DNA from: Myxococcota bacterium
GTDB taxonomy: Bacteria > Myxococcota_A > Bradymonadia > UBA7976 > UBA1532
Direction of reading: 5' to 3'
Length of the DNA stretch: 64,000 nucleotides
Assembly: GCA_023150895.1 (NCBI GenBank)
Contig: JAKLJY010000016.1
Span: 28,244 to 92,243 of the forward strand
The notes beneath the pieces were generated by a model. The model saw only the letters and a program-made list of their open reading frames with translations, ran no database searches and was not told the DNA's origin. Each line of letters starts with the position of its first letter. Position 1 is the first letter of the stretch. Made by a program: the position numbers and the translations under genes. Shown here piece after piece: positions 8,024 through 16,258 of this stretch.

Positions 8024-8596
8024 CCACCATCGACGCAGCGGGACGTGCCCGCCGCTGACGGTCATCACCACGGCGAGACCCTCCCGCGCGATGGCGGCTG
8101 CCGAAAAGGGGCCGGGCGCCGGCGCCGGCACGGGCAAGAGCGCCAGGGACCGCGCAGACAGAAGGGCCCGCGGCATATGCCAGGCGTCGGTGACCAGGTG
8201 AAACGGCCCTTCGCCGAGCAGCCCGGCCGACAGCCGAAGGTTCTCCCAGGTGTTCCGGGCAGCCGGCTCCGCGATGAGGGCGTCGGGCGCGACGCCGGCC
8301 GCCCGGAGCCAATCGACGCCCCAGTGCGCTTCGCCTCGGCCACTCACGACGACGCGATCCGTCGCGCCGGCGACGTAGAGGGCCCGGGCCGCCTCGAGCC
8401 GGCGTTCGAACGCCGGGCCGGGCGGACACCCGAGAACGAGCGTCCGCATCGGCGCGCGAGCTTCGACCGGACCGCGGAAGCGTCGACCGCCGAGAAGCAC
8501 GACCCCGCACCCCAGGGCCCACGCGCCCCCCCCGGTGAGACCGACCAGCGCCGCGGTCCGGCGCCGGAACCGCGCCCGCGAGAGCAACCCGCTCAC
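7991..8596 (-). CDS. YdcF/ElyC-like DUF218 protein
   Basis: A protein of 201 residues. It has one N-terminal hydrophobic segment (about 12-30) followed by a Rossmann-like DUF218 domain: VVVSGRGE, then EPAARNTWENLRLSAGLL, then HLVTDAWHMPRALLSA. The conserved E-x-x-A-x-N-T-x-E-N and the H-M-x-R-A motifs are those of the YdcF/SanA/ElyC group, which are linked to envelope maintenance. Its enzymatic activity is not settled. The GTG at 8596 overlaps the stop of the YqgE gene (GTGA). Its 3' end overlaps the PilZ gene by 33 bases in convergent orientation. Confidence 0.82.
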   Translation of the reverse strand: MSGLLSRARFRRRTAALVGLTGGGAWALGCGVVLLGGRRFRGPVEARAPMRTLVLGCPPGPAFERRLEAARALYVAGATDRVVVSGRGEAHWGVDWLRAAGVAPDALIAEPAARNTWENLRLSAGLLGEGPFHLVTDAWHMPRALLSARSLALLPVPAPAPGPFSAAAIAREGLAVVMTVSGGHVPLRRWWSWCVTGANER

Positions 8597-9144
8597 TGGA
8601 TCTCGCCGGCCGCCTCGACGAGGTGGGCCGGGTCGATCCCCATGGCACCGAGCGCACGCGTCCAGATCTCGTCCGGCAGCCACTCGTAGACGAGCTCGGC
8701 CGTCGCCCGGCTCGACAACCACGAGCCCTGCGCGATCTCGCGTTCGAGCTGCCCGGGACCCCAGCCGGCATACCCGACGAGGAAGACGAGGCGCTGCTCG
8801 CGGGCCTCACACATGCGCGTCAACGCCTCCCGGCTCCGGCTGACGCTCACGCCCGGCACGACCCGCATCGTCTCCGAAAACGCCCAGCCGTCGTCGTGCA
8901 GCATCCAGAGCGACTGCGGCTCGACCGGCCCGCCACGCCGGAGGTGGGCTTCCGGCCGCCCCGGCCAGCTCAGTCCGAGCTCTTCGGCGACGGCGGCGGA
9001 GGGGTGATCGAGTTCGAGGTTCACAATCAGGCCGAGGGCGCCCTTCTCGTTGTGCTCGATCATCAACACCACACTGCGGTGGAAGTTGGGATCGTCGAGC
9101 TGCGGGACGGCGATGAGAATGCCGGGAGCCGTGGTGAACGTCAT
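8593..9144 (-). CDS. YqgE/AlgH family protein (UPF0301)
   Basis: A soluble protein of 183 residues, the usual length for YqgE/AlgH. Family stretches are PGILIAVPQLDDPNFHRSVV near the N-terminus, LGLIVN, RRGGPV, and GYAGWGPGQLEREI near 124-137. The molecular function of the family is not established; AlgH has been linked to alginate regulation in Pseudomonas. The ATG at 9144 overlaps the stop of the upstream gene by four bases (ATGA), and the YdcF-like gene follows with the same kind of overlap. It therefore belongs to a four-gene minus-strand operon that begins near 13295. Confidence 0.9.
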   Translation of the reverse strand: MTFTTAPGILIAVPQLDDPNFHRSVVLMIEHNEKGALGLIVNLELDHPSAAVAEELGLSWPGRPEAHLRRGGPVEPQSLWMLHDDGWAFSETMRVVPGVSVSRSREALTRMCEAREQRLVFLVGYAGWGPGQLEREIAQGSWLSSRATAELVYEWLPDEIWTRALGAMGIDPAHLVEAAGEIQ

Positions 9145-10640
9145 GTGCGCAATCCGAGCTGCATCACCACCGTCGAAGGGCGTCGCAGCAGTGCGCGCAG
9201 GATGACCGGCGTCCAGCCTTCGGACGAGAGCGTCCGCCGGATCGCCCAGTCGTCTCCGTCGGGCGTCGTTGCGCCGAGGCATACGCGGGACTGCCGCTCG
9301 GGCACCACCTCGCCGCGAGCCGTGCGCATCCGCTCGATCCAGATCTTGCGCGGGGCGGTGATCGGCGCGGGCTCCGCCCCGTAGAGGCTGCGCCCGCGGA
9401 GATGCTCGACGTCGGCGACGACGCCCACGTCGTGGTTGTGGAGTTCGACGACCGTGCCGACGGGCAGCAACCCGACCGTGGCCACGAACACCTGTGTCAA
9501 CGCCGGCTCCACCCCGCGGGGTGGCGAGCGCAAGAGCGTCAGGCCGGCCTCCAGCGCGCTCACGGGCGTGCGGTCCTCCCGACCGCGGACGAGGTCGAGC
9601 CACGCCGCGGCCACGATGAGGAGCTGGCTGACGAGGATCGGTGCAGGCGCGGACGCCAGATAGGGCGGCCCGCTCCGCGTCGGCCCGAGCCCGTGCTCGA
9701 TGCCCACGGAGACGCGCGCGGCCAGTTCAGGCGTGAAGCGTTGGGCCTCGAGCAGCTGGCGGACCGCGAGCGTCGCCGAGGCCTCGGCAACGGTGAATTC
9801 CGTGGGATCGGGGTTCGGATACACACCGCCCACCTCGTGCAGCAAGACGGCTTGCGCCACGTCGCCGCAACGCACCGCGCTCAACCCGAGGGCCCTCGCC
9901 GTCCCCGCCGCCAGGATCGCGAGGTCGACACAGCGCCGTGCCGGCCCGTGCGCCGCGCGACCGAGGAGCGGCGCCGCCGTCATGATGTCCTGCTCGGCGG
10001 CGCACGCGTCGACGAGCTCGAGCGCGAGGCGCCGGGACTGCTTCATGTCCACCGGCGTCTTCTGCAACATCAGATTGAGGCCCGCGCAGGCCTTCGCGTA
10101 GTGCCACAGCGTTGCCACGCCCCGAACGCCCTGGCCCACGCCCTCGAGGCGAACCGGCTGCGGCGCGAGCTTCAGCCGCGTAATGCCGTCGGCCGTCAGG
10201 CGCGCGGCGAGGGCTCCGAACTGGTTCTTCGTGTCCGCCGGCGCCCGGAACCGGGCGAAATGATAGAAGAAACGGCGCACCTCGTCGTCCGTCGGGCGAG
10301 ACGAGAAGATGATGCCGCCCGACTCTCGCCGGGCCAGCCACTGCTCCAGCTCCTGCGTGACCTCCTGCGTCGCGGGGTCGAGCCACAGCGCGTGACTGTT
10401 GATTTGCGCCACGCCCTCATACACGACGACCGTGATCGCCTGGCGCTCGAGCTTGAACATGATCTCCAGCGCCTCGGCGAGCTTCTCCGTCGGGCGCAGG
10501 TAGGCGTCGTTGTTCAGGTCGTGAATCTCGCCCGTCTTCATGAGCGAGAAGAGATTGATGAGGATCTGCTTCCCCGCCGGCTGAATGCGCTGATGCAGTT
10601 CGGCCGCGACGGCGGTCTGTTGGGCAGTGGTGGCCGTCAC
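9141..10640 (-). CDS. Degenerate HD-GYP-like signalling protein
   Basis: A protein of 499 residues with two halves. Residues about 60-135 form a module that also appears in the upstream gene (a hydrophobic strand, then RRESGGIIFSSRPTDDEVRRFF). Residues about 225-330 resemble an HD-GYP domain but with changed metal residues: HG at 231, LLHEVG at 266-271 in place of LLHDIG, and EHGLGPTRSGPPY near 315-327 in place of HHERxDGxGYP. Phosphodiesterase activity is therefore doubtful, and a binding or scaffolding role is more likely. The C-terminus includes an HD-GYP-associated strand (VGTVVELHNHDVGVVADV). The GTG at 10640 lies 3 bases after the stop of the HEAT-type gene, so they are in one operon. 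Confidence 0.7.
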   Translation of the reverse strand: MTATTAQQTAVAAELHQRIQPAGKQILINLFSLMKTGEIHDLNNDAYLRPTEKLAEALEIMFKLERQAITVVVYEGVAQINSHALWLDPATQEVTQELEQWLARRESGGIIFSSRPTDDEVRRFFYHFARFRAPADTKNQFGALAARLTADGITRLKLAPQPVRLEGVGQGVRGVATLWHYAKACAGLNLMLQKTPVDMKQSRRLALELVDACAAEQDIMTAAPLLGRAAHGPARRCVDLAILAAGTARALGLSAVRCGDVAQAVLLHEVGGVYPNPDPTEFTVAEASATLAVRQLLEAQRFTPELAARVSVGIEHGLGPTRSGPPYLASAPAPILVSQLLIVAAAWLDLVRGREDRTPVSALEAGLTLLRSPPRGVEPALTQVFVATVGLLPVGTVVELHNHDVGVVADVEHLRGRSLYGAEPAPITAPRKIWIERMRTARGEVVPERQSRVCLGATTPDGDDWAIRRTLSSEGWTPVILRALLRRPSTVVMQLGLRT

Positions 10641-10643
10641 GCC

Positions 10644-13295
10644 TCAGTCCCCCAGGTCCAGGTCAAGGAACTCTTTGAGCACGTCATCGATCCCCGAGGT
10701 CGCCGCCGGTGCGGCGGCGGTGGCGGCGGACGTCGTGGCCGTCGGCGCGGCTTTCGGCGCCACGGGGGCGGCCGGTGGGGACGGCGAAGAGGCCGGGGCA
10801 GGCTCCCGCGCGGGCAAGGGGCCCGTCGGCGGACGCGCGGGCAAGGGGCCCGTCGGCGGACGTGCGGGCAAGGGGCCCGTCGGCCGACGCGGTGAGGCCT
10901 CGACGGCGCTCTCCGCGGCGGCGGCCTCCTCGTCGAGATAGCTGGACAGGATGTCCGCCAGCGTTGCGTCCGGCTGGTGGGTCCAGTCGGCCTGACCCGC
11001 CGCGCGGGCGGTGCGCTCGACGACCCTCGGCGCCGATCGGGAAGCGGGTGACACGGGTGGCGCGACCGCTGCGGGCGCCGCCGCCCGGACCGCGTCGACG
11101 CCGACGAGACTGACCCGCGGGGACGTCAACGTGAACTGCCCGTCCTCGAGGTGACCCGGCTCGGCACGCAACCGGCGCTCGTCCTCGGCGAGAAAGACCT
11201 CGCCGATCGCCAGAAGCGGCAACTCGGAAATCGGGAGCGACGCCCGACTCGCCACCGGGGCAGGTCCCGGCACGCCGGCAGGCGGGGCGGCATCGCGCGG
11301 GGTCGCGATCGGCGCGGCCCCCCCGCGCGTCGGCCCCGCGGCGGTCACCAGCGGGGGGGCGGGTCGCGGACGGGCCGGCGGCTCGACGCGGAGCGGGGCG
11401 ATCTCGAAGACGAGCCGCCCGCCGAGCTTGTCGGCCCCGGCGGCCACGATCGCGGCGGAGTCCTCGGCAGTGGGCACGGCCGCCGCGGGCGCCGGCCCGC
11501 GTCGCCGCTCCCCCTCGGCCCGTGCGGACATGCGCAGCGCCACGTCGCACTGGGCGGCGAGCTCGAGGTCCGCTTTCGCGTGACATTCCCGGATGAGGGC
11601 AATCGCCGCCGGCGTGCCGAGCAGGCCGAGTCCCGCGAGGGCGGCGCGCCGAACGGAGGTGTCGTACAAGACGCCGCCGCCCCGACGCAGGAGCTTCCCG
11701 AGGCCGGACTGCTGCGCCTCTTCCAGATTCAGGCGCTCGCGATAGACCTCGATGAACTTCTCGCCCCCGAGCTGCGAGAGCGCCTCGAAGAACTGGAGTT
11801 GTTCATCGTCGTCGAACTCCAGGAACATGGTCGCCTTGATCGTGGCGGCGACGTAGGTGGCGACGGACGGGTCGGCGGCCGCAGCGAACCGGGCGAGGAC
11901 GGAGCGCCGGACCCCGGAGGCCGGATCCCGGAGCAGCGGGAGGAGGGCCTGTCTCAGCGGCTGCGTGTAGGCCCCTCGAAGACCCTCGATCGCGCGGGCC
12001 CGGACCTCCGGGACCTTGTGCCGCAAGAGCTCGAGCAGGAGCGGCTGCGCCTGGTCACCGAGCTCGCTGCCGAGGATGACCTCGAGCACCTCGAGCACGA
12101 CGCCGGGATCGTCGTCGCGCAGACGCTCGGCCCAGGGCTCGAGGGACGATGTCCCCTGGCGACGCAGGAGGTCCTTCAGGAAGTCCTGCGCAGGGCCCGC
12201 GGTGACCGAGTTGATGAGTCCCAACAGGTCGGGCGCGGCCAGAACGCCGGACGAAACGAAGTACCAGCGCAGCCACGCCGTGACCTCCGGCCGGCCCGAC
12301 TCGTAGTGCCGTGCCACCATCGCCAGGGCCGGGCGGCCGGCGATGATCTCGCGGACCGAACGAACCCGGGTCGCCAGGGGCCCCCGCTGCCCGGCCGTCG
12401 GCTCCGTCAGCGCCAGCAGTGTGCGCCCGGCATCCGCGAAGGCCTGCGGTCCGTGGGCCACGTAGAGACCCTCGAGCACCGTCAGGAGCGCCTGACCCAT
12501 TTGCGCCGGGTCGAGGGCACAGGGTTCCTTGACCGTCAGGCCCGCCAGAAGGTGCAGAAGATGCTCGAGGGCGGCGAGCCCCTCGACCTCGGACTCCAGG
12601 GATTTCCGCAGCCCGGCGGCCGCCGACGCGTGGCCACGCCCGACGGACCGGAGCTCGGCGAGCCCCCGTTCGACGGCCTCCCCGGCGTCGAGCGTCTCTC
12701 GCGCGCGCGCCGGGTGATCGGGCTCGTCGTCCTCGGCCATGTCGAGCAGTCCCGGACACAGATCGTCGATCACGGCGCGGAAGACGGACGTGAACGCCTC
12801 GTCCGCCATGAAGATCTTCTCGGTGAAGCCGTCGATCGCGACCGTATGGATGCCGGGCAGCGTCTCGCGCCACAGCGTGCTGACGAAGTCCTCGTCGACC
12901 TTCTCGATCTCCCGACACATGGCGAAGTGCCGGACGAACGCGTCGACCTCCTCGTCCGAAACACCGCTCTTGAAGGTCACCCGCCGGAGGCCCTGACGGA
13001 ACAACTCGAACGCGAGGTTGTTCTCGCGGGCGTCGGACTTGTAGACGGCATCGTCCCCGAACGTGATGCGGTTCGTCCCGATGACGAGCTCGACGTCACC
13101 GCCCTCCCCCGCGGCATGCCGAAAGTGCCGCGCGATCTCTTCGACGCCCATGCGGCGCTCTTCACCGGTCGGCGCGTCGGCCGCGGTGAGGTCCCGCAAG
13201 CGTCGGATCGCCTCGCGGACGGCCCGGCCGGGTCCTTCTTCTCGCGACGGTGCGGCCACCGGAGGGCTCCTTCGAGGGGTCGGGGGGAAGGCCAC
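10644..13295 (-). CDS. HEAT-repeat protein with Pro-rich tandem repeats
   Basis: A large soluble protein of 883 residues. The N-terminal 130 residues hold a module like that of the neighbouring HD-GYP-like protein (ITFGDDAVYKSD, then RRVTFKSGVSDEEVDAFVRHFAM). HEAT-like helical pairs run from about 335 to 600, for example LLELLRHKVPEVRARAIEGL and ALLPLLRDPASGVRRSVLARF. The region from about 600 to 840 is Ala/Pro-rich and includes three tandem copies of a 9-residue PTGPLPARP unit. A short acidic tail ends in EFLDLDLGD. HEAT solenoids bind other proteins, so this is probably a scaffold. The GTG start at 13295 has AGAGG about 11 bases upstream. It reads divergently from the other HEAT protein at 13421. 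Confidence 0.75.
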   Translation of the reverse strand: MAFPPTPRRSPPVAAPSREEGPGRAVREAIRRLRDLTAADAPTGEERRMGVEEIARHFRHAAGEGGDVELVIGTNRITFGDDAVYKSDARENNLAFELFRQGLRRVTFKSGVSDEEVDAFVRHFAMCREIEKVDEDFVSTLWRETLPGIHTVAIDGFTEKIFMADEAFTSVFRAVIDDLCPGLLDMAEDDEPDHPARARETLDAGEAVERGLAELRSVGRGHASAAAGLRKSLESEVEGLAALEHLLHLLAGLTVKEPCALDPAQMGQALLTVLEGLYVAHGPQAFADAGRTLLALTEPTAGQRGPLATRVRSVREIIAGRPALAMVARHYESGRPEVTAWLRWYFVSSGVLAAPDLLGLINSVTAGPAQDFLKDLLRRQGTSSLEPWAERLRDDDPGVVLEVLEVILGSELGDQAQPLLLELLRHKVPEVRARAIEGLRGAYTQPLRQALLPLLRDPASGVRRSVLARFAAAADPSVATYVAATIKATMFLEFDDDEQLQFFEALSQLGGEKFIEVYRERLNLEEAQQSGLGKLLRRGGGVLYDTSVRRAALAGLGLLGTPAAIALIRECHAKADLELAAQCDVALRMSARAEGERRRGPAPAAAVPTAEDSAAIVAAGADKLGGRLVFEIAPLRVEPPARPRPAPPLVTAAGPTRGGAAPIATPRDAAPPAGVPGPAPVASRASLPISELPLLAIGEVFLAEDERRLRAEPGHLEDGQFTLTSPRVSLVGVDAVRAAAPAAVAPPVSPASRSAPRVVERTARAAGQADWTHQPDATLADILSSYLDEEAAAAESAVEASPRRPTGPLPARPPTGPLPARPPTGPLPAREPAPASSPSPPAAPVAPKAAPTATTSAATAAAPAATSGIDDVLKEFLDLDLGD
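10811..10891 (-). repeat. Three tandem 27-bp repeats inside the HEAT-repeat gene
   Basis: Three nearly perfect copies of a 27-base unit beginning CGGGCAAGGGGCCCGTCGGC on the plus strand start at 10811, 10838 and 10865. Read on the minus strand they encode three in-frame copies of the nine-residue unit PTGPLPARP. The unit length is a multiple of three, so copy-number changes keep the reading frame. Such Pro-rich linkers are often variable between strains. Confidence 0.9.
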
Positions 13296-13420
13296 ACGGG
13301 CCGACCTCTGGTTCTAGACCGGATTCGCGCGATGGGCAACCGGATCCCCCGCGCGTGTTGGCCCCTGCCTTGCGGCGCGGGGATCTGCTAGCGTCCCCGG
13401 GCAGAGGGAGATCTACCGCC

Positions 13421-16258
13421 ATGCTCGAGAAGGTGGTCACGGGAGCGTCGGACTGGCGCTCGGACGCGGAAAAGGACAAGAGCCATCTCCGCACCGCGTC
13501 GATGAGCCTCTTCAAGACCTGGATACCCGAGCACCCGGAGGCGAGCGCGGAGCGCGATCAGGTCCTCGGGCTGCTTCGCCAGGCGATGGCCCATCGCCCG
13601 CGGGTGACCTTCGTCTCGACACTCTCCACGGGTGTGGACGACATCCTCGCTCACGAGTTCCACGACGTCCCGTTGTCCATGCAGGAGCTCCTCGTCCAGC
13701 GCGAAGGAACGGAGGCCTTTCTCGATCCGCGCAACGCGCTCCGGGTGGTCCGCCGCAAGTACGGCATGATGACCTTGATCACCCGGATGACCGGGACGAT
13801 GGAGCACCGCAACATCGTCGCTGTCTCGCTCGACCGGGAGATCGACCAACGGGAGCTGACCGAGTTTGCGCGCCTCCTCTCGGCGCGCATCGTCGACAGC
13901 TCGGCCGAGGAAGAGCAGACGTTCCGGAAGGCCTTCGCACGCGGCACCTTCCCGCATGTCGAGGTGCTCTTCCACGCGGACGTGATCGGCCGCCGCATCC
14001 CGGTGCCGTGGGAGGTCAAACAGGCGTACGCCCTCGCCGGTCGAGCCGCTCGGGCGCCGGGTGCTTCGCCGGCAGAGGCCGCACGCCGCGTCGCTCAGGC
14101 CTTCGCGCCCCGCCTGACGGCGAAGGCCTTGAAGCAACTCGCGCTCTTCGGTCGGGAAATGACGCTCGAGCTCGACCTTCCCGGCGCCGATCCGGCCACG
14201 GAACTCCTGCTCGCCGCCCAGGAGGATCGCCTCCTCGCCGCCACGCGCAGCCTCTTCGACGAGTATCAGGACGCCCGCCGGGCGGCGATGCATCAGCGCG
14301 CGCTGGGAGATTCCGGCGGCGGCACGCCGGACGCGTTGCTCGAAGGGCAAAGCGACTTCCTCGCCGACGCCGAGGCGGCCGCCGGCCCCGGGGCCGAGGA
14401 CGACATGCTCCGGGTCGCACGCGCCCTCGACCGCATCCGGAGTCTGCGCGGCCGGGAGTTCTTCGGGCGCATCTCGATGGTGTCGGGGGATGTGGACTTC
14501 GAGACGGCGGCGCGCGCGGGCTCCGGCTTCGAGACCGTCGAACGGACGCTCGCCACACTCGACCCGCTCGAGGGCCTGAAGGCCGCGCGCAAAGTCGTCG
14601 AGCCGTTCTACCGGGCCAAGGCCCTGACCGCCGCGTGCATGCATCTCGTCGCGCTCGGCCGCGACGACGACGCCCTGCAGGCCGCGACGGAAGCGCTGAC
14701 GGCCGCGCGGCAGACCGCGGGCTCCGACATGGGTGGCGCCTACGCGGCCGCCCTTCAGGGATTGCTCGCCGTTCGGGCGGAGGTCGAGGCCGGCGAGTGT
14801 CTGCGGGAGTCCCTCGAGCACGCACACCAGTTCAAGGACCTCAACGAGCGGGTCGGCGGCCTCATGCGGGTCGCGTCCGTCCTGATGGAGGCCGCGGCGC
14901 TCCCCCCGACGGTCCGTGCGAGCCTCTCACGGCACATCCTCGGCAAGGATGTCCACTTCTGGGGCAAACCCGAGATCAGCTCGGCTCTCGTCGAGGCGGT
15001 GGTGTCCCTGCTCCCCGGCCCGGACGACGACACCCTCATCTTCCTGCAGAAGGTGGTCGCCCATCCGAAGGTCGAGGTCCGTTGCAGTGTCATCCGGACG
15101 ATGCCGCTCGGTGACAACCCGACGCTCCGCAACGTGTTGCTGTCCCACCTGAAGGACAAGGACTCCGCCGTCCGGACCGAGGTCATGGAGCGCATCGGCT
15201 GGGCCGGCGACCGCACGATGAGCGTCTATCTGGTGACCCACGCGCGGCACGCGCAGGAGGTCCCCGCCACGAAGGACGAAAAGCGCGCGCTCGCCCTGAA
15301 CCTCGCCCGACTCGACGGGGAGCGCCACCTGGCCGTCTACAACATGTTCCTCGGTCACCTCTCGACGGAGGGACCGGGCCTGACGGACAAGGCGAAGCCC
15401 TTCAAGGACGACACCGAGTGGCAGCTCGCCGCCCTCGAGGTCCTCTACCACCTCAATGGACGCAACGCGCGGCGCTTGCTCTTCAACGCTGCCGAGCAGG
15501 CGCGCAAGCGAAAGGCGCCGTTGGCGGAGCTGGCGGCACGGTGCTGGGCCGCGGTGAAGTCGAAGCCGTACGGCGAGCCGACGCTGCCGCGGTCACCGCA
15601 CGATCCGGACTGGACGGAGGAGGACCGATTCGATCTGGTCGACGTGCTCGCGCGGGTCGCCCTCGCCCCCCTCGACGCGGGCGCGCCAGACGCCCCGATG
15701 GCCGAGACGCCGACCGCGACGGGTCCCACCCCGTCCGCCGCCCGACCCTCGGTACGCCCGTTCACCCCCCCGAAAGAAGGCCTCCTGAGCCGTCTGAAGC
15801 GCAAGCTCTTCGGCGGCGACGAGGACGACGCGGCCGACGCCGAGCCGACCGCACGGCTGGAAGCGGACGAAGGGTCTCCCGAGCCCGGGCCCGCCGTGGA
15901 GGCCCCCCATCCTGGGCTGCCGGGCGCGGGGGACGACCCGAAACCGGTCCCGGTGGGCCCGCCCCCCGCGGCGCTGCGCTTTGAAGGATGCCTGCACGAG
16001 GGGGGCGCGACACGCACCGCGTCCGTCGATCTCGAGTTCGCCCTCTACTCGGCGGAGGACGCGCCCTCACCGATCTGGCAAGAGCGGATCGGCGGCGTCA
16101 CGCCCCGCGACGGCACCTTCGTCGTCCATCTCGGGCTCGAGGCGCGTCTGCCCGCCCCCCTGCCCAACGTCGTCTGGCTCGGGATGAGCGTCGAAGGCCG
16201 CCCGGAGATGCGCCCGCGGGCTCGCCTCAGCCGGGCCCGCTCGGTCGTTCAGGGCTGA
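13421..16258 (+). CDS. HEAT/TPR-like scaffold protein
   Basis: A protein of 945 residues. The N-terminal 270 residues contain long hydrophobic strands followed by an acidic helix (HRNIVAVSLDREIDQRELTEFARLL), which recalls the module shared by the two genes on the other strand. The middle (about 320-720) is helical, with TPR-like and then HEAT-like pairs such as VVAHPKVEVRCSVIRTMPLG and LLSHLKDKDSAVRTEVMERIG. A Pro/Ala-rich stretch (about 745-865) links to a C-terminal beta domain of about 75 residues. The ATG at 13421 has GAGGGAG 10 bases upstream. The gene ends 10 bases inside the convergent lipoprotein gene. It is probably a protein-binding scaffold; no enzyme motif was found. Confidence 0.75.
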   Translation: MLEKVVTGASDWRSDAEKDKSHLRTASMSLFKTWIPEHPEASAERDQVLGLLRQAMAHRPRVTFVSTLSTGVDDILAHEFHDVPLSMQELLVQREGTEAFLDPRNALRVVRRKYGMMTLITRMTGTMEHRNIVAVSLDREIDQRELTEFARLLSARIVDSSAEEEQTFRKAFARGTFPHVEVLFHADVIGRRIPVPWEVKQAYALAGRAARAPGASPAEAARRVAQAFAPRLTAKALKQLALFGREMTLELDLPGADPATELLLAAQEDRLLAATRSLFDEYQDARRAAMHQRALGDSGGGTPDALLEGQSDFLADAEAAAGPGAEDDMLRVARALDRIRSLRGREFFGRISMVSGDVDFETAARAGSGFETVERTLATLDPLEGLKAARKVVEPFYRAKALTAACMHLVALGRDDDALQAATEALTAARQTAGSDMGGAYAAALQGLLAVRAEVEAGECLRESLEHAHQFKDLNERVGGLMRVASVLMEAAALPPTVRASLSRHILGKDVHFWGKPEISSALVEAVVSLLPGPDDDTLIFLQKVVAHPKVEVRCSVIRTMPLGDNPTLRNVLLSHLKDKDSAVRTEVMERIGWAGDRTMSVYLVTHARHAQEVPATKDEKRALALNLARLDGERHLAVYNMFLGHLSTEGPGLTDKAKPFKDDTEWQLAALEVLYHLNGRNARRLLFNAAEQARKRKAPLAELAARCWAAVKSKPYGEPTLPRSPHDPDWTEEDRFDLVDVLARVALAPLDAGAPDAPMAETPTATGPTPSAARPSVRPFTPPKEGLLSRLKRKLFGGDEDDAADAEPTARLEADEGSPEPGPAVEAPHPGLPGAGDDPKPVPVGPPPAALRFEGCLHEGGATRTASVDLEFALYSAEDAPSPIWQERIGGVTPRDGTFVVHLGLEARLPAPLPNVVWLGMSVEGRPEMRPRARLSRARSVVQG

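Noticed and set aside
10811..10891. Possible CRISPR array
   Set aside because: The repeats are directly adjacent without spacers and are in-frame coding repeats.
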